The position numbers and the translations under genes are program-made. 63,343 nucleotides of DNA. Origin: an uncultured Clostridia bacterium (GTDB lineage Bacteria; Bacillota; Clostridia; Oscillospirales; CAG-272). Below are positions 54,901 to 63,185 of the stretch, piece by piece. The notes below the pieces were generated by a model. That model ran no database searches, was not told where the DNA came from, and saw only the letters and a list, made by a program, of their open reading frames with translations. The stretch covers positions 1 to 63,343 of the forward strand of contig CANQQT010000006.1 in assembly GCA_947626065.1 (NCBI GenBank), written 5' to 3'. The number at the start of each line of letters is the position of its first letter. Within the stretch, counting starts at the first letter, position 1.

Positions 54901-57900
54901 TGGCCGGAACCTTGACGGTTCCCTCCTCCGTCACCGTCTCCCCGGTGTAATAGCCGACGCGGAAGCTGGCGTCCTCCGCGACCCTGTCGGGGAAGCGCTC
55001 GGCGACGTAATCGGCATATTCTACGTAGCCGACGCCGCCCTTGCTCTGCACGTTCTGGGCCAAATCGCCGACGCGAAGGCCGCCGGGCTTGGCGCAGACG
55101 ACCCATTCGCCGCGATCGTAAACGCCCTTCCAGTCCTCGTTCGTCTTTTCGTTTTCCTCATAGGTGCCGTTGTTTTCCGAAGGGATGGCGTGGACGCTCC
55201 GGTCACAGCCGGAATAATAGCCGTCCTTGCCGAGCGGCGCGCCGATGTACTGCCGCCCGCGCGACGGGTCGGGATTCCCGGCCCCGCTGGTCTCCGAGTA
55301 GGAGAGATAGGGGTAGTTCTGCGTGTTGTCACCGCTGACGTCGTGCCAGCAGAGCATATCGCCGTTGGTGATGCCTCCGGCGCTGTAGGAAGAGCCGAAT
55401 TCGCTTCCCTTTCGGGTAATGACGTACTGCATCCAGGTGGCGTGGCCCTCGCCGTCAAGCGCGTAGTAGTCGATGGGAAGGAAGAAGTAGCTCTCCGATT
55501 TGAAGGGATCGGAGGCCTCCTCCTCCGGCCCCGTCACGTCGGTCAGGCGGTGCTTTTTGAGAAGGATCATGTCGCCGTCGTGAACCTGCGTGATCCCCTC
55601 ATCCGTTTCGGAAAGGGCGTCCCAGATGGCGTTTTGCCGATCCTCCGGGGTGGTCTGCGTGTCGGCGGGCTCAAGATCCTGCGCGATCAGCTCCCCGCCG
55701 AAGGTCGTCGCGTCAAAGGTCGTACTCCCTTCGACGTCGCCGACGTCCTCGCCGATGACCGCGAGCCGCCAGCGCCCCTCGCCTCTTCCGTAGGTGGGCG
55801 CCGTCCCGTCGACCGATTCCTTCTTTTCGTCAGGCATCCAGACGTAGACGGCGCTGTAGAGGGGAAGCGCCTTTTCAAAGGCGTAGTAGCGGTTGCCCGT
55901 CGAGGGTGAGAAGGAGGTCACCGGGTCGCCGTAGGAATAGTCGGTTCTCGTGGTGGCGTAGTCGCTGTAGCGGTTCTGCGGGTTGTACCAGTTGGAGAAG
56001 AATTCAAGATTTCCCTCCGCGATGCCCCGCGCCTCCGCATAGGTGACGTTGCGCACCTTGTTGTTCTGAATGTATTCCGCGCTGATGGCTCCCGCGATGT
56101 TGATGCGGTTGGAGGCCTCCAGCACGTCCTCGCTCATGCCCACCGAATAGAAGACGCGAAGCGGGAAGGAGGCAAGGTAACCGTCGCTGTCCGAGTCAAG
56201 ATTCGACTTGTATTCCCAGACCTTGTCGTTCTCCCCCGTTTTGCCGAGGTCGATCGAAACCGTGCGGAGAGGAAGCATATTGACCGGGATGTTGATCCAG
56301 AGCGCCTCGTCGAAGTTGGAGTCGGTCAGGGTGTCGCTGACGGCGGTGTCGTTGAAGTCGCCGCTGTCCTCCACCCAGATACGGAGGTCAGAGAGCGCGT
56401 AGACACCGGGGGTCTTCTTATGCGCCCCACCCTCGTCGTAGCTCTTCCCGGAAAGAACCTCCTCCGCCGTCTGCCCCTTGGTCAGGTAGGCGGGGTTCAC
56501 GCGGAGCTCGTTGCGCTCCTCCGGTTCAATATCAAGGCGGTAGAAGGTGTATTCGGTCCGACGCATTTTGTTGATCATCTCGTCGGGGTTGGGGTTGTTG
56601 ATGTCGGTCAGCGTCGGAACGAATTTCGAGGCGGTTTCAAAGCTGACGCGGAATACCCAGCCCTGCGCAAAGGCGTCCTTCGCGTCCTTGCAGCCCGGCG
56701 GAATCGTGTCGGCGGAGTAGTCCACGTCGGCGTTGCCGTCGGCGTCACCAGTGGCAAGAGGGGTGCCCTTGTACCAGCCCTCGAGAAGAGGCGTCGTGTC
56801 GCTGCCGAGATTCAGCATATACTGATGGTTCCAGCGGTAATCGTAGACGGCGGTCTTGGTGATGCCGTAGAGTACTCCGAAGAGGACGAGGCCCTTGACG
56901 TCCTTGACGTCCATATACTTTCCGACCGGGTCCATAAAGGTCACGGCGTCGCCGACGCCGAGGTCGTTCACACCGCCGACCGGGGCAAAGAGCGGCTCGG
57001 TAATGGCGGTGATGATTTCGACGAAGACGTGGGCAAGATCCGCCCCACCGCCGCCCGCGACGTTGGCGTAATAGGCGTCGGTCACGTAGTTGAAGCTCAG
57101 TCCGTCGGTGATTTCAAAGCCGGAGCGCTTGGCGCTGGCCTTCGCCTCCGCGAGGGTGGGGATGTAAAAGTCGCCGTCCCCCGTCGTAGTACCAAGCTTC
57201 TGCTCTCCGTAGATACGGAAGAAGCTGCTGTGCCCGGGGCCTGGGAAGGTCTCACCCGCGCCGAAGCCGACGATTTTATCCTTGATTCCGTTGGAAAAAA
57301 AATTATAGCCGCTCTGAATGGAACGGAAATGATCGAGGCCGAGTTCCGACGCGGCGGCCCCGTTGTTCCACTTTTCCCAGGCCTCAATCGCCTTTTTCAC
57401 GCCTTCGACGGTCATATCGCCGATGGTATAGTCGTCGTAGAAGGTGTTGTCGGTCTCCCCGGCAGCGCCGCTCTTGAGATAGCCCGTTTCCTCCAGCCAT
57501 GCCGTGCTGAAGTAATTGGAGGGATCCATCATCGCCGGGTTGCTGGTGATACCGGCGCTCTCGGGGGTCGTGTTGTCCGACTCAAAGCCGGCGGAGAAGC
57601 CCTCCGACTTCGGATCGATCATGTCGATGGTGACGGTATAGAGGCCCCATTCCTTTTTCGGGTCGACGTTGTAGGCGCTCTTCACCGCCTGCTTGTAATA
57701 GGCAGCCGTCAGAAGGTAGGTGAAGACCATGTAGGCCTCGTCGTCCCGGTACTGATTCGCCATTTTCTGCGCGGCAAGGAGGGAGTCGCCGGTAAGCTGG
57801 GTCGCATTGGCAAACTGCACGCCGTGGTTACTGTAGGTATAGGTCGAAAATTCAAGAGCGCCGGCAGCCGTTCTTGCGACCAGATCGTAATAGAGCTTCC

Positions 57901-59299
57901 CTTCCTTGGCAAGCGTCAACTCGTCGCTGGGAGATTTCAGAGGAGAGCCCGACCCGTCGCGCCATTTGACCTCAAGGAACTGGTTCCACGCCGTGTTGCT
58001 GCTGTCGCCGCCCTTACCGCGGGGGTCGTTGTGCTCGACGAAGGAGGTGCCCTTGTAGCTGAAATCGTTGACAAAGCCGACGGAAGTGTTGAGAATGCCT
58101 CCCGACTGGGTAGGACTCAGCCAGTTGTCCAGCGCGTCGGTCACGGCGCCGTCGGTCAGCATGACGAGGGAAGGAACGCACTGATAAATCTGCGTGCCGA
58201 CCCGCTCGGTCTTGTTGGCGGTCAGAAGCTCCTGCATTCCCTGATAAATCCCGGCCTGAATGTTGGTGGTGCCGTTGCGGTAGGAGGTGAAGGAGGCGTT
58301 TCCGCAGTTGTTCCAACCGTTCCAGCTGCTCTTGTACCAGCCGTGGCCGCTGTTGTCGGAATCTGTCGCCGTATCCTGCTTTCTCAGCTTACAAACGGTG
58401 TTGTCGACAAATACCCAACCGCCGCCCGCCTTGGTGGAATGGTCGGGAGTGCCGCCGTCGGCAGCTTCGTTGTTCGCGCACCACCCGGCCTTGAGATAGG
58501 AGGTGTTGTTCCCCGGCTTTATGATGCCGCGGTTGTTTTCGTAGTCATTCTTCGCCGCCGCGCAGGGCTGATAGTGCTTCATGGGAAGAATGGTAACCGC
58601 CGTGTTGTTGCCGTCGTACTGAACGGTGGTGGCGTTGGTGTTCGCGCTCTTTGCGCCGTCGCCGAACAGAACGACCGAAACCTCATTGTACTGGCTCGAA
58701 AGCATCAGAATGTCGATCGAGGCGTTGATGGCGTCGACGGTCTTGGCGATTCGCGTTTCGTCCCACGTGTCCTGCGTGTACATCGAGCCGGAGTTGTCGA
58801 AGACGATGACGGTGCGCACGGGAGGAACACCGGTGACCTCAAGGCTGGAGCCAAGAGCGCTGTAGACGTGGAGAAAGTCGTCGGTCAGAGGAATCTCCCC
58901 GCTGACGCCGTCAAGGAGCTCACTCAGCTTCAGAACATTGGTTCGACGGTTCCAGAGGTTCACACGGTCGCCCTCGTCCGCGTAGCCGTAGGCGAAAACC
59001 GACTTATCCGACCAGAGGCGTCCGGCCCAACGGGTGTTGACGTCGAAATCCAGCATACGGATATAGTCGTCCATCGTGCTCGGGTCGGCCTGACGGGTGA
59101 CGCCCGCCGTCGGGCCCGAAGTCGCGGTGGCAAGCGTGTCCACGAGAAGCGCGCCGCCGAAGCCGGAAATCATGGGGATTATCATGCAAAGACAGACAAG
59201 CAGGGCGAGAAAACGCCGCCCGAAGCCGCGAGCCGGCGCCGCTCCTTTCCCCACGTGTCCACGGATATGTTTCCTTTGTTTTTGTTCAGTTGCTGTCAT
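51911..59299 (-). CDS. Giant sortase-anchored surface protein with VWA domain and LPFTG signal
   Basis: 2,462 residues from ATG 59299; GGAGG lies 14 bases upstream, and ATG 59341 with AAGGA directly before it is an alternative. Signal sequence (LALLVCLCMIIPMISGF). A von Willebrand A domain (about 155-480) has the MIDAS motif DNSGSMY and long insertions rich in Asn and Trp. A long central region has no recognised family. Near the C-terminus are pilin-type beta-sandwich modules (VLTKDLVDLEGADIP and LLTVQKKISDEG, each ending in a [VI]TET strand), candidates for intramolecular isopeptide bonds. The end is LPFTG near 2430, a hydrophobic helix and KKFA. It is probably a pilus-tip or shaft-like adhesin attached by the sortase encoded downstream. 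Confidence 0.88.
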   Translation of the reverse strand: MTATEQKQRKHIRGHVGKGAAPARGFGRRFLALLVCLCMIIPMISGFGGALLVDTLATATSGPTAGVTRQADPSTMDDYIRMLDFDVNTRWAGRLWSDKSVFAYGYADEGDRVNLWNRRTNVLKLSELLDGVSGEIPLTDDFLHVYSALGSSLEVTGVPPVRTVIVFDNSGSMYTQDTWDETRIAKTVDAINASIDILMLSSQYNEVSVVLFGDGAKSANTNATTVQYDGNNTAVTILPMKHYQPCAAAKNDYENNRGIIKPGNNTSYLKAGWCANNEAADGGTPDHSTKAGGGWVFVDNTVCKLRKQDTATDSDNSGHGWYKSSWNGWNNCGNASFTSYRNGTTNIQAGIYQGMQELLTANKTERVGTQIYQCVPSLVMLTDGAVTDALDNWLSPTQSGGILNTSVGFVNDFSYKGTSFVEHNDPRGKGGDSSNTAWNQFLEVKWRDGSGSPLKSPSDELTLAKEGKLYYDLVARTAAGALEFSTYTYSNHGVQFANATQLTGDSLLAAQKMANQYRDDEAYMVFTYLLTAAYYKQAVKSAYNVDPKKEWGLYTVTIDMIDPKSEGFSAGFESDNTTPESAGITSNPAMMDPSNYFSTAWLEETGYLKSGAAGETDNTFYDDYTIGDMTVEGVKKAIEAWEKWNNGAAASELGLDHFRSIQSGYNFFSNGIKDKIVGFGAGETFPGPGHSSFFRIYGEQKLGTTTGDGDFYIPTLAEAKASAKRSGFEITDGLSFNYVTDAYYANVAGGGGADLAHVFVEIITAITEPLFAPVGGVNDLGVGDAVTFMDPVGKYMDVKDVKGLVLFGVLYGITKTAVYDYRWNHQYMLNLGSDTTPLLEGWYKGTPLATGDADGNADVDYSADTIPPGCKDAKDAFAQGWVFRVSFETASKFVPTLTDINNPNPDEMINKMRRTEYTFYRLDIEPEERNELRVNPAYLTKGQTAEEVLSGKSYDEGGAHKKTPGVYALSDLRIWVEDSGDFNDTAVSDTLTDSNFDEALWINIPVNMLPLRTVSIDLGKTGENDKVWEYKSNLDSDSDGYLASFPLRVFYSVGMSEDVLEASNRINIAGAISAEYIQNNKVRNVTYAEARGIAEGNLEFFSNWYNPQNRYSDYATTRTDYSYGDPVTSFSPSTGNRYYAFEKALPLYSAVYVWMPDEKKESVDGTAPTYGRGEGRWRLAVIGEDVGDVEGSTTFDATTFGGELIAQDLEPADTQTTPEDRQNAIWDALSETDEGITQVHDGDMILLKKHRLTDVTGPEEEASDPFKSESYFFLPIDYYALDGEGHATWMQYVITRKGSEFGSSYSAGGITNGDMLCWHDVSGDNTQNYPYLSYSETSGAGNPDPSRGRQYIGAPLGKDGYYSGCDRSVHAIPSENNGTYEENEKTNEDWKGVYDRGEWVVCAKPGGLRVGDLAQNVQSKGGVGYVEYADYVAERFPDRVAEDASFRVGYYTGETVTEEGTVKVPANTTRTANNYYVPTISHTSNIERSDIKVNVYLGNNGRLYVMDTTLLVTKLVELPDGFVLSDAGREEEFNFQIFLSGIRGKMDAVVVQWNPNVQNWQRQFHYIDLELDSQLFLQTSDGTRATVDGSGCRIVSDSSGAYTYTDFCRDKNGVNHAPGDPYEGPVYYVFIGRNRGTTETGVADTAFRVYHNENMQDGSGSVDSTDVRIDGEQGMGGTFYAATVWLVSTDTFEGKWRGQELVSDESFDIERLDPEDSSRLYDVKIDDASFPLLSIDPNVSSSTTDIFFSTPYSTISAYWTKQVEFGRNTNKNDDCPTEGDVLTAAGLYDPLLPTADRPDYFKGLSNETIALYTAEFTLRHGQALLFSGIPADTVYRVTEKLTADQMARGYTLKEISHDQQVGSVSVYRPGVQKVPVHIFDGATYGDCGKTVYPADYLGNGTENGLTWSVNQAGETNSDAYLREEAFYHTNAVMWEYYSTLAADAIGDGHHQPAGSYAEGRGGSSPFYLWDAARGTNEAVEGSDGLLQHEILDNPRCMPLEEGGCDEAILDEEGAVTSYRHYIFREGVLLDRHYEGEGSGYLRGICRYLVSPTVHFGVNGEGAVQSTDPAALPESGEYDYNGVYSVFGDTGIYEESVNFVNTADPDMLVLTKDLVDLEGADIPLPPDKTFDFTLKLTPAGKEAMADSDGKLFYWKGLKADLGETVEAGGPPKLNEYTSCSESLFLAEPGEDGSYHFPLKADEAVVIYGLVAGTGYEITETEVENYPAVDGESHTVTAPEYYSQTGTVTHNVTDRVVMRDPAKTANRSDFYNQVATGLLTVQKKISDEGAEEVTRDFGFKVELTPAKTASALNKEELTAVKYLADGSVDPDFSYEFVEIDADEDGNPDGGLFITFRLKHKETVVLGGLPFGTKFTVTETDRVGYNLQHVADNLDDLPTDGAYLPITDGSVEGTITREAPRMYTLFSNAKPAELPFTGSYGLSAFYGIGALILIAGMAVAVKKFA

Positions 59300-59670
59300 T
59301 GTTTTTTTCGGTTCCTCCCTGAACCTGTTGCCTAAAGCCATTCCTTAAACCGTCGCGCGGGCATCGCCCGCCGCCCAGTCGAAGTCTTGTCGCTGTGTGT
59401 TCGCTTGGTTGCTTACTATTTTATATAATAACTTGTTTGTCGGCCGTGATTTTCCCACGCGTACTCTTTTCCGCACGGTTGTCCGCTTGCGCGGGCGAAA
59501 ATTCAAAACGGCGTTGCGGCGCTTACCCGACGTCCGCGGTTGGTTTGCACGGGGTGATGCGTTCAAGGCGTTTCCCGGCCCTGTGCGCCATTTTTCGGTT
59601 GGCGCGGCTCTCCGCACATTTGGCGTGCACGGCGCAAACGCTTCCGACCGACGCCGTCAGGCGTTTGCCG
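59300..59670. other. Intergenic region upstream of the giant adhesin
   Basis: An AT-rich patch (TTATATAATAAC near 59422) may hold the adhesin promoter, but no -35 at the right distance was seen. Next to the tetR stop, CGTCAGGCGTTT occurs twice (near 59656 and 59670) and ends in five T on the plus strand. No gene. Confidence 0.35.
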
Positions 59671-60294
59671 TCAGGCGTTTTTCTGTTCCTGCCCCGCCCA
59701 GAAGGCGAAAACGCCGCTCAGAGTCAGAAAGCCGTTCTCTACCGCCGTGCCGTCGTCCGGAATCCGCCCGAGGCAGACCGGAAAGGCCGCGCTCAGAAGC
59801 GAGGAAAAGAAGGTGTCGGTAAGACGCGCCGTGTCGGCCAAAGGGAAAACGTCTTGCCACTTCTCCGCCGTCGACGCCCACACCGCGCGGTGACGCTCCC
59901 AAATCTGAGGCGTCGGGTAGGAGCTGTAGAAATAGCGGGCGAGAAAGAGGCATTCCCCCGGATGGGAAATCAGCCAGCTCCAGACGCCGTTCCAAAGATA
60001 GCGAAGACGGCTCTCGAAGGGGAGATTCGACTCAAAAAGGGAATCGGAGCGCCAAAAAACCTCCTCCGAAAGACGGCGATCCTCGCGGAGGAAGGCGTCG
60101 GAAAGGAGCTGTTCCTTGCCGCCGAAAAGGCGGTAAAGGTAAAGGTCGGTACTGACGCCCGAAGCCTCGGCGACCACCGTCCGCACAGAAACGCTCTCAA
60201 TGCCGCCCGAAGCGGTAAGGCGAACCACCGCGTCCATCAAGGATTCGCGGGGGTCAATTTTCTTTTTCGGAATCGGCGCCGAAGCCCTTTTCAT
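59671..60294 (-). CDS. TetR-family transcriptional regulator
   Basis: 207 residues from ATG 60294 (GGAGAAGG upstream). N-terminal TetR helix-turn-helix (GIESVSVRTVVAEASGVSTDLYLYRLFGGKEQLL), C-terminal helical ligand domain without clear subfamily. It is on the same strand as the giant adhesin gene and 372 bp upstream of it, so it could regulate that locus; this is only positional. Confidence 0.88.
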   Translation of the reverse strand: MKRASAPIPKKKIDPRESLMDAVVRLTASGGIESVSVRTVVAEASGVSTDLYLYRLFGGKEQLLSDAFLREDRRLSEEVFWRSDSLFESNLPFESRLRYLWNGVWSWLISHPGECLFLARYFYSSYPTPQIWERHRAVWASTAEKWQDVFPLADTARLTDTFFSSLLSAAFPVCLGRIPDDGTAVENGFLTLSGVFAFWAGQEQKNA

Positions 60295-60575
60295 CCCGTC
60301 CTTCTCCCTTCCGCTGCCGTTGGCAGAGCCCTGTGAAAAACAGGACAAACGCACGTCCTCTTTTCGCAGAGTTTATAACTCTGCGGAAAAAAAGAAAAAA
60401 GCCCGTGGGACGGGGGAATTTCCCCGCTTTTCCGACGGGAATCCGGACGGCTTACGCGGCGTTCCCGCGAAAATTCCGGCGGCGTTTCGGGAGGAGGCCG
60501 GGCAGAAAATCGGCGGGGAACCGGGAAGAAATCGGGCGGAAACCCGCGAACCCCCCGGGCGGCCAATCGAACGAC

Positions 60576-60665
60576 AAACCGGGCGGAAACCCGATGAAAA
60601 ACCGGGCGGAAAGCCGATGAAAAACGGACGGAAATCCGACGAGAAACCGGGCGAAGGCCTGACGG
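60576..60665. repeat. 22-23-bp tandem repeat, four copies, upstream of tetR
   Basis: AAACCGGGCGGAAACCCGATG-type units start at 60576, 60599, 60622 and 60644; degenerate GGGCGGAAACCCG forms extend towards 60530. The rest of 60295-60938 is GC-rich, then AT-rich after 60770, without a gene. Confidence 0.8.
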
Positions 60666-60938
60666 CGATTCCGACGGAAAAAATGACGGGAATTTCGGCG
60701 GCCCATCCCCGCCGCGCGGGGAGAAAAACGGCTCCTTTTCTCTTTCAAGTCCAAAAGACGACAGAAACCGAAAATTTTAATCGTGTATTTTTTTAATTTT
60801 TTATGAAATCCCTTGAAATGAAACAGGTTGTGTGCTAAAATGGCTTTCGTATATTTATAAACTCTGCGAAAAAAGTAAACAAAAAATCCCCAAAAAGCGC
60901 AAAAAGGAAAAGCAAGCAAAAAAAGCAAAAGGAAGCAT

Positions 60939-60981
60939 AAAAAACCGAGCGGATGACGAGCATTTCGTCCGCTCGGTTTTT
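60939..60981. terminator. Bidirectional hairpin terminator
   Basis: AAAAACCGAGCGGA (60939-60952) pairs with TCCGCTCGGTTTTT (60968-60981); inner ACGA/TCGT arms extend the stem. U-tracts on both strands. Confidence 0.88.
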
Positions 60982-61012
60982 GCGTATGAAGAGAAAGCGT
61001 GGGGAGCGGGAG

Positions 61013-61051
61013 ACAAAAAAAGTGCCGCGGAAGGTCGAAAACCGCCGCGGC
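61013..61051 (-). terminator. Terminator of the former tRNA-Pro gene
   Basis: Minus strand GCCGCGG (61045-61051) pairs with CCGCGGC (61024-61030), followed by AC and seven T. It sits three bases after the CCA end of the tRNA fragment. Confidence 0.75.
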
Positions 61052-61053
61052 GA

Positions 61054-61101
61054 TGGTCGGAGTGGCGAGACTCGAACTCGCGGCCTGATGCTCCCAAATA
61101 G
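61054..61101 (-). tRNA. 3' half of a tRNA-Pro(UGG) gene, likely attachment site (att) scar
   Basis: Reading the minus strand: anticodon loop TTTGGGA, 3' anticodon strand GCATC, variable loop, T arm GCGAG-TTCGAGT-CTCGC, acceptor strand CACTCCG, discriminator A, CCA. The 5' half (acceptor, D arm and 5' anticodon strand) is absent: the bases before the loop do not pair with GCATC. A tRNA cut at the anticodon loop is the usual remnant left by a tyrosine-recombinase element that carries its own copy of the 3' end. By the orientation, the element lies to the right. Confidence 0.8.
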
Positions 61102-61469
61102 CGGTTGGTATATTTTTCCTGCCCTTTCGGGCGATTTTCGCCCCTTTCCGCTCGGAAAACGATGCTCTCCTGCGCTCTTGCCTCCGCTGTTTCCATGCTT
61201 TCCGGGGTGGTATGTGGGATAAAATGTGGTCGGGAAAGGCTTCCCAAGCCGTTTCGCCGTCCAAAAAGTCTTTTGCTTTCAACATGCTATATCTGAAATT
61301 GTGAGAAGTCAAGCCGTCCCCGTCAAAATCTGCGCCGCTGTAAACAAAGAAATACGGCACACACGGTCGATTCTCTTTCTGCCCGACCATGTTCGACACA
61401 GTGCGCCTTCTCAGTTCCGCTTTTCCTGCCGCAAACGGCAAATAGTATGATGCGATTCATATTCGCCTA
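61102..61469. other. Element-proximal region without a confident gene
   Basis: A minus-strand frame (about 61105-61441) reads PYFFVYSGADFDGDGLTSHN and continues across the tRNA fragment, so at best only its first 80 codons are real. It could be a remnant of an element gene; I recognise no family. Confidence 0.25.
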
Positions 61470-61498
61470 TTGATTTTTTGCCGATAATGTGATATACT
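61470..61498 (+). promoter_or_regulatory. Promoter of the Fic gene
   Basis: TTGATT (61470-61475), 17-bp spacer, TATACT (61493-61498), 24 bp before the ATG. Confidence 0.65.
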
Positions 61499-61522
61499 AT
61501 ACGGGTAGAAAGGGGGTGCGGT

Positions 61523-62416
61523 ATGAATTATTTATCCGTCAAAGAAATCGCGACGCTTTGGAAGATGTCCGAGCGCAGCGTTCGGAATTACTGTGCGACA
61601 GGCCGCGTTCCCGGCGCATTTCTCACCGGCAAGACTTGGAATATCCCCGAAACCGCCGAGAAACCCGAACGGAGCAACAAAAAAGCGACGACGCGCACCT
61701 TGCTTTCCGTCCTGCAAGACGAAAAAAGCGGGCAGATCCGCGGCGGGATCTACCATAAAGCCCAGATCGAACTGACCTATAATTCCAACCGCATCGAGGG
61801 TAGCCGCCTCACCCACGACCAGACACGCTATATCTATGAAACCGCCACCGTCGGCGTCACCGACGAGAGCATCCGCGTGGACGATATTATTGAGACGGTC
61901 AATCATTTTCGCTGTATCGACGAGATCATCGACAGCGCAAAGCTACGGTTGAGCGAGAAATGGATCAAGCATCTGCACCTGCTCCTCAAAACCGGCACCG
62001 GCGACGCCAAAAAGGATTGGTTCGCCGTGGGCGATTACAAAAAACTACCCAATGAGGTCGGCGGCACGGAAACGACTCTGCCGGAGGACGTTTCTGCCGA
62101 GATGAAACGACTGCTTGACGACTACAACGGCAAGGAAACGATCACGCTTGACGACCTGCTTGATTTTCACGTTCGGTTCGAGCGTATCCACCCCTTCCAA
62201 GACGGAAACGGTCGCGTCGGTCGGCTGATCCTGTTCAAGGAGTGCCTGAAGCACGACATCGTCCCCTTCATCATCGAGGACGAGATCAAGCTGTTCTACT
62301 ACCGCGGACTGAAAGCGTGGCCGCAGGAAAAGGGCTACCTCACCGACACCTGCCTTTCGGCGCAGGACAGGTTCAAGAAGTATTTGAAGTATTTCAGGAT
62401 TGGGTATCAGGATTAA
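61523..62416 (+). CDS. Fic-family protein (AMPylase) with N-terminal helix-turn-helix
   Basis: 297 residues, SD GGGGTG. Residues 1-45 form an excisionase/MerR-like DNA-binding motif (LSVKEIATLWKMSERSVRNY). The Fic core ends in HPFQDGNGRVGR (His223), a full match to HxFx[DE]GNGRxxR, so it should transfer AMP or a related group to a hydroxyl. The inhibitory motif SNRIEG (Ser88, Glu92, Gly93) upstream of the core makes it a class II, self-inhibited Fic. The gene is next to a broken type I restriction gene on a probable integrated element; Fic genes are frequent there. Confidence 0.92.
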   Translation: MNYLSVKEIATLWKMSERSVRNYCATGRVPGAFLTGKTWNIPETAEKPERSNKKATTRTLLSVLQDEKSGQIRGGIYHKAQIELTYNSNRIEGSRLTHDQTRYIYETATVGVTDESIRVDDIIETVNHFRCIDEIIDSAKLRLSEKWIKHLHLLLKTGTGDAKKDWFAVGDYKKLPNEVGGTETTLPEDVSAEMKRLLDDYNGKETITLDDLLDFHVRFERIHPFQDGNGRVGRLILFKECLKHDIVPFIIEDEIKLFYYRGLKAWPQEKGYLTDTCLSAQDRFKKYLKYFRIGYQD

Positions 62417-62483
62417 AGTCCGTTTTATGGGACAGTATTTATGCTATAACGATACTTGTAATAATAGATTCGAGGTTTGTATA

Positions 62484-63185
62484 ATGAGTTTAAGTTCAAA
62501 CATCAACGAAAAAGCCAATCTGATTTGGGCGATCGCCGACAAACTGACCGGCGTGTATAAGCCCCACGAATACGGCGAGGTCATCCTGCCGCTGACCGTC
62601 ATTCGCCGATTCGACTGCATTCTTGCCGATACCAAAGACGCCGTGCTGAAAAAATTCGAACAGGTGAAGGATTTGCCGATGCGGGATATTCTGCTCCGCA
62701 GTGCGTCGGGCTACCAATTTTACAACACCAGCCGCTATACCTTCGAGCGACTTCTTGACGACCCCGACCACATCGAAACGAATTTCCGCGACTACCTGAA
62801 CGGCTTTTCCCCAAATGTGACCGAAATTATTGAAAAATTCAAGTTTGACGGACACATCACCACCATGGCGCAGAAAAACATCCTGTATATTGTCCTCAAA
62901 GAGTTCACCACGCCCAAAGCGGATCTGCACCCCGACCATATTTCCAATCTGGAGATGGGCTACATATTCGAGGAGATTATCCGTCGCTTTTCCGAAGCGC
63001 ATAACGAGGACGCCGGACAGCACTACACGCCCCGCGAGGTCATCGAACTGATGGTCAACATCCTGTTCTATGACGACAACGATTTCCTTGCCGGCAACAG
63101 CGTAGCAAAAACGGTTTACGATATAATCTTGCAGAGTTTGATACAAAGCCGAGGAATAATTGAAAAGTGCGCCTTTGCGGTGTAA
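62484..63185 (+). pseudogene. hsdM: Type I restriction-modification methylase HsdM, truncated
   Basis: From ATG 62484 the frame matches the HsdM N-terminal domain (NLIWAIADKLTGVYKPHEYGE, DILLRSASGYQFYNTS) and reaches the start of the methylase core (AGQHYTPREVIELMVNILF, then KTVYD). The SAM-binding motif that should follow (YDPTAGTGG) is missing: after VYD the sequence changes to 20 unrelated codons and a stop. The break near 63123 suggests an insertion or deletion. Without motif I and NPPF the product cannot methylate. Confidence 0.8.

Noticed and set aside
56420-59335. Plus-strand frame of about 971 codons opposite the giant adhesin (a similar one lies opposite the dockerin gene, 35909-38821)
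   Set aside because: Both are antisense to clear secreted proteins with signal peptides and recognised domains; no ribosome site or domain supports the shadow frames.
60452-61104. Minus-strand frame reading through the tRNA fragment
   Set aside because: It crosses the tRNA 3' half and two terminators, so it cannot be a functional gene over this part.
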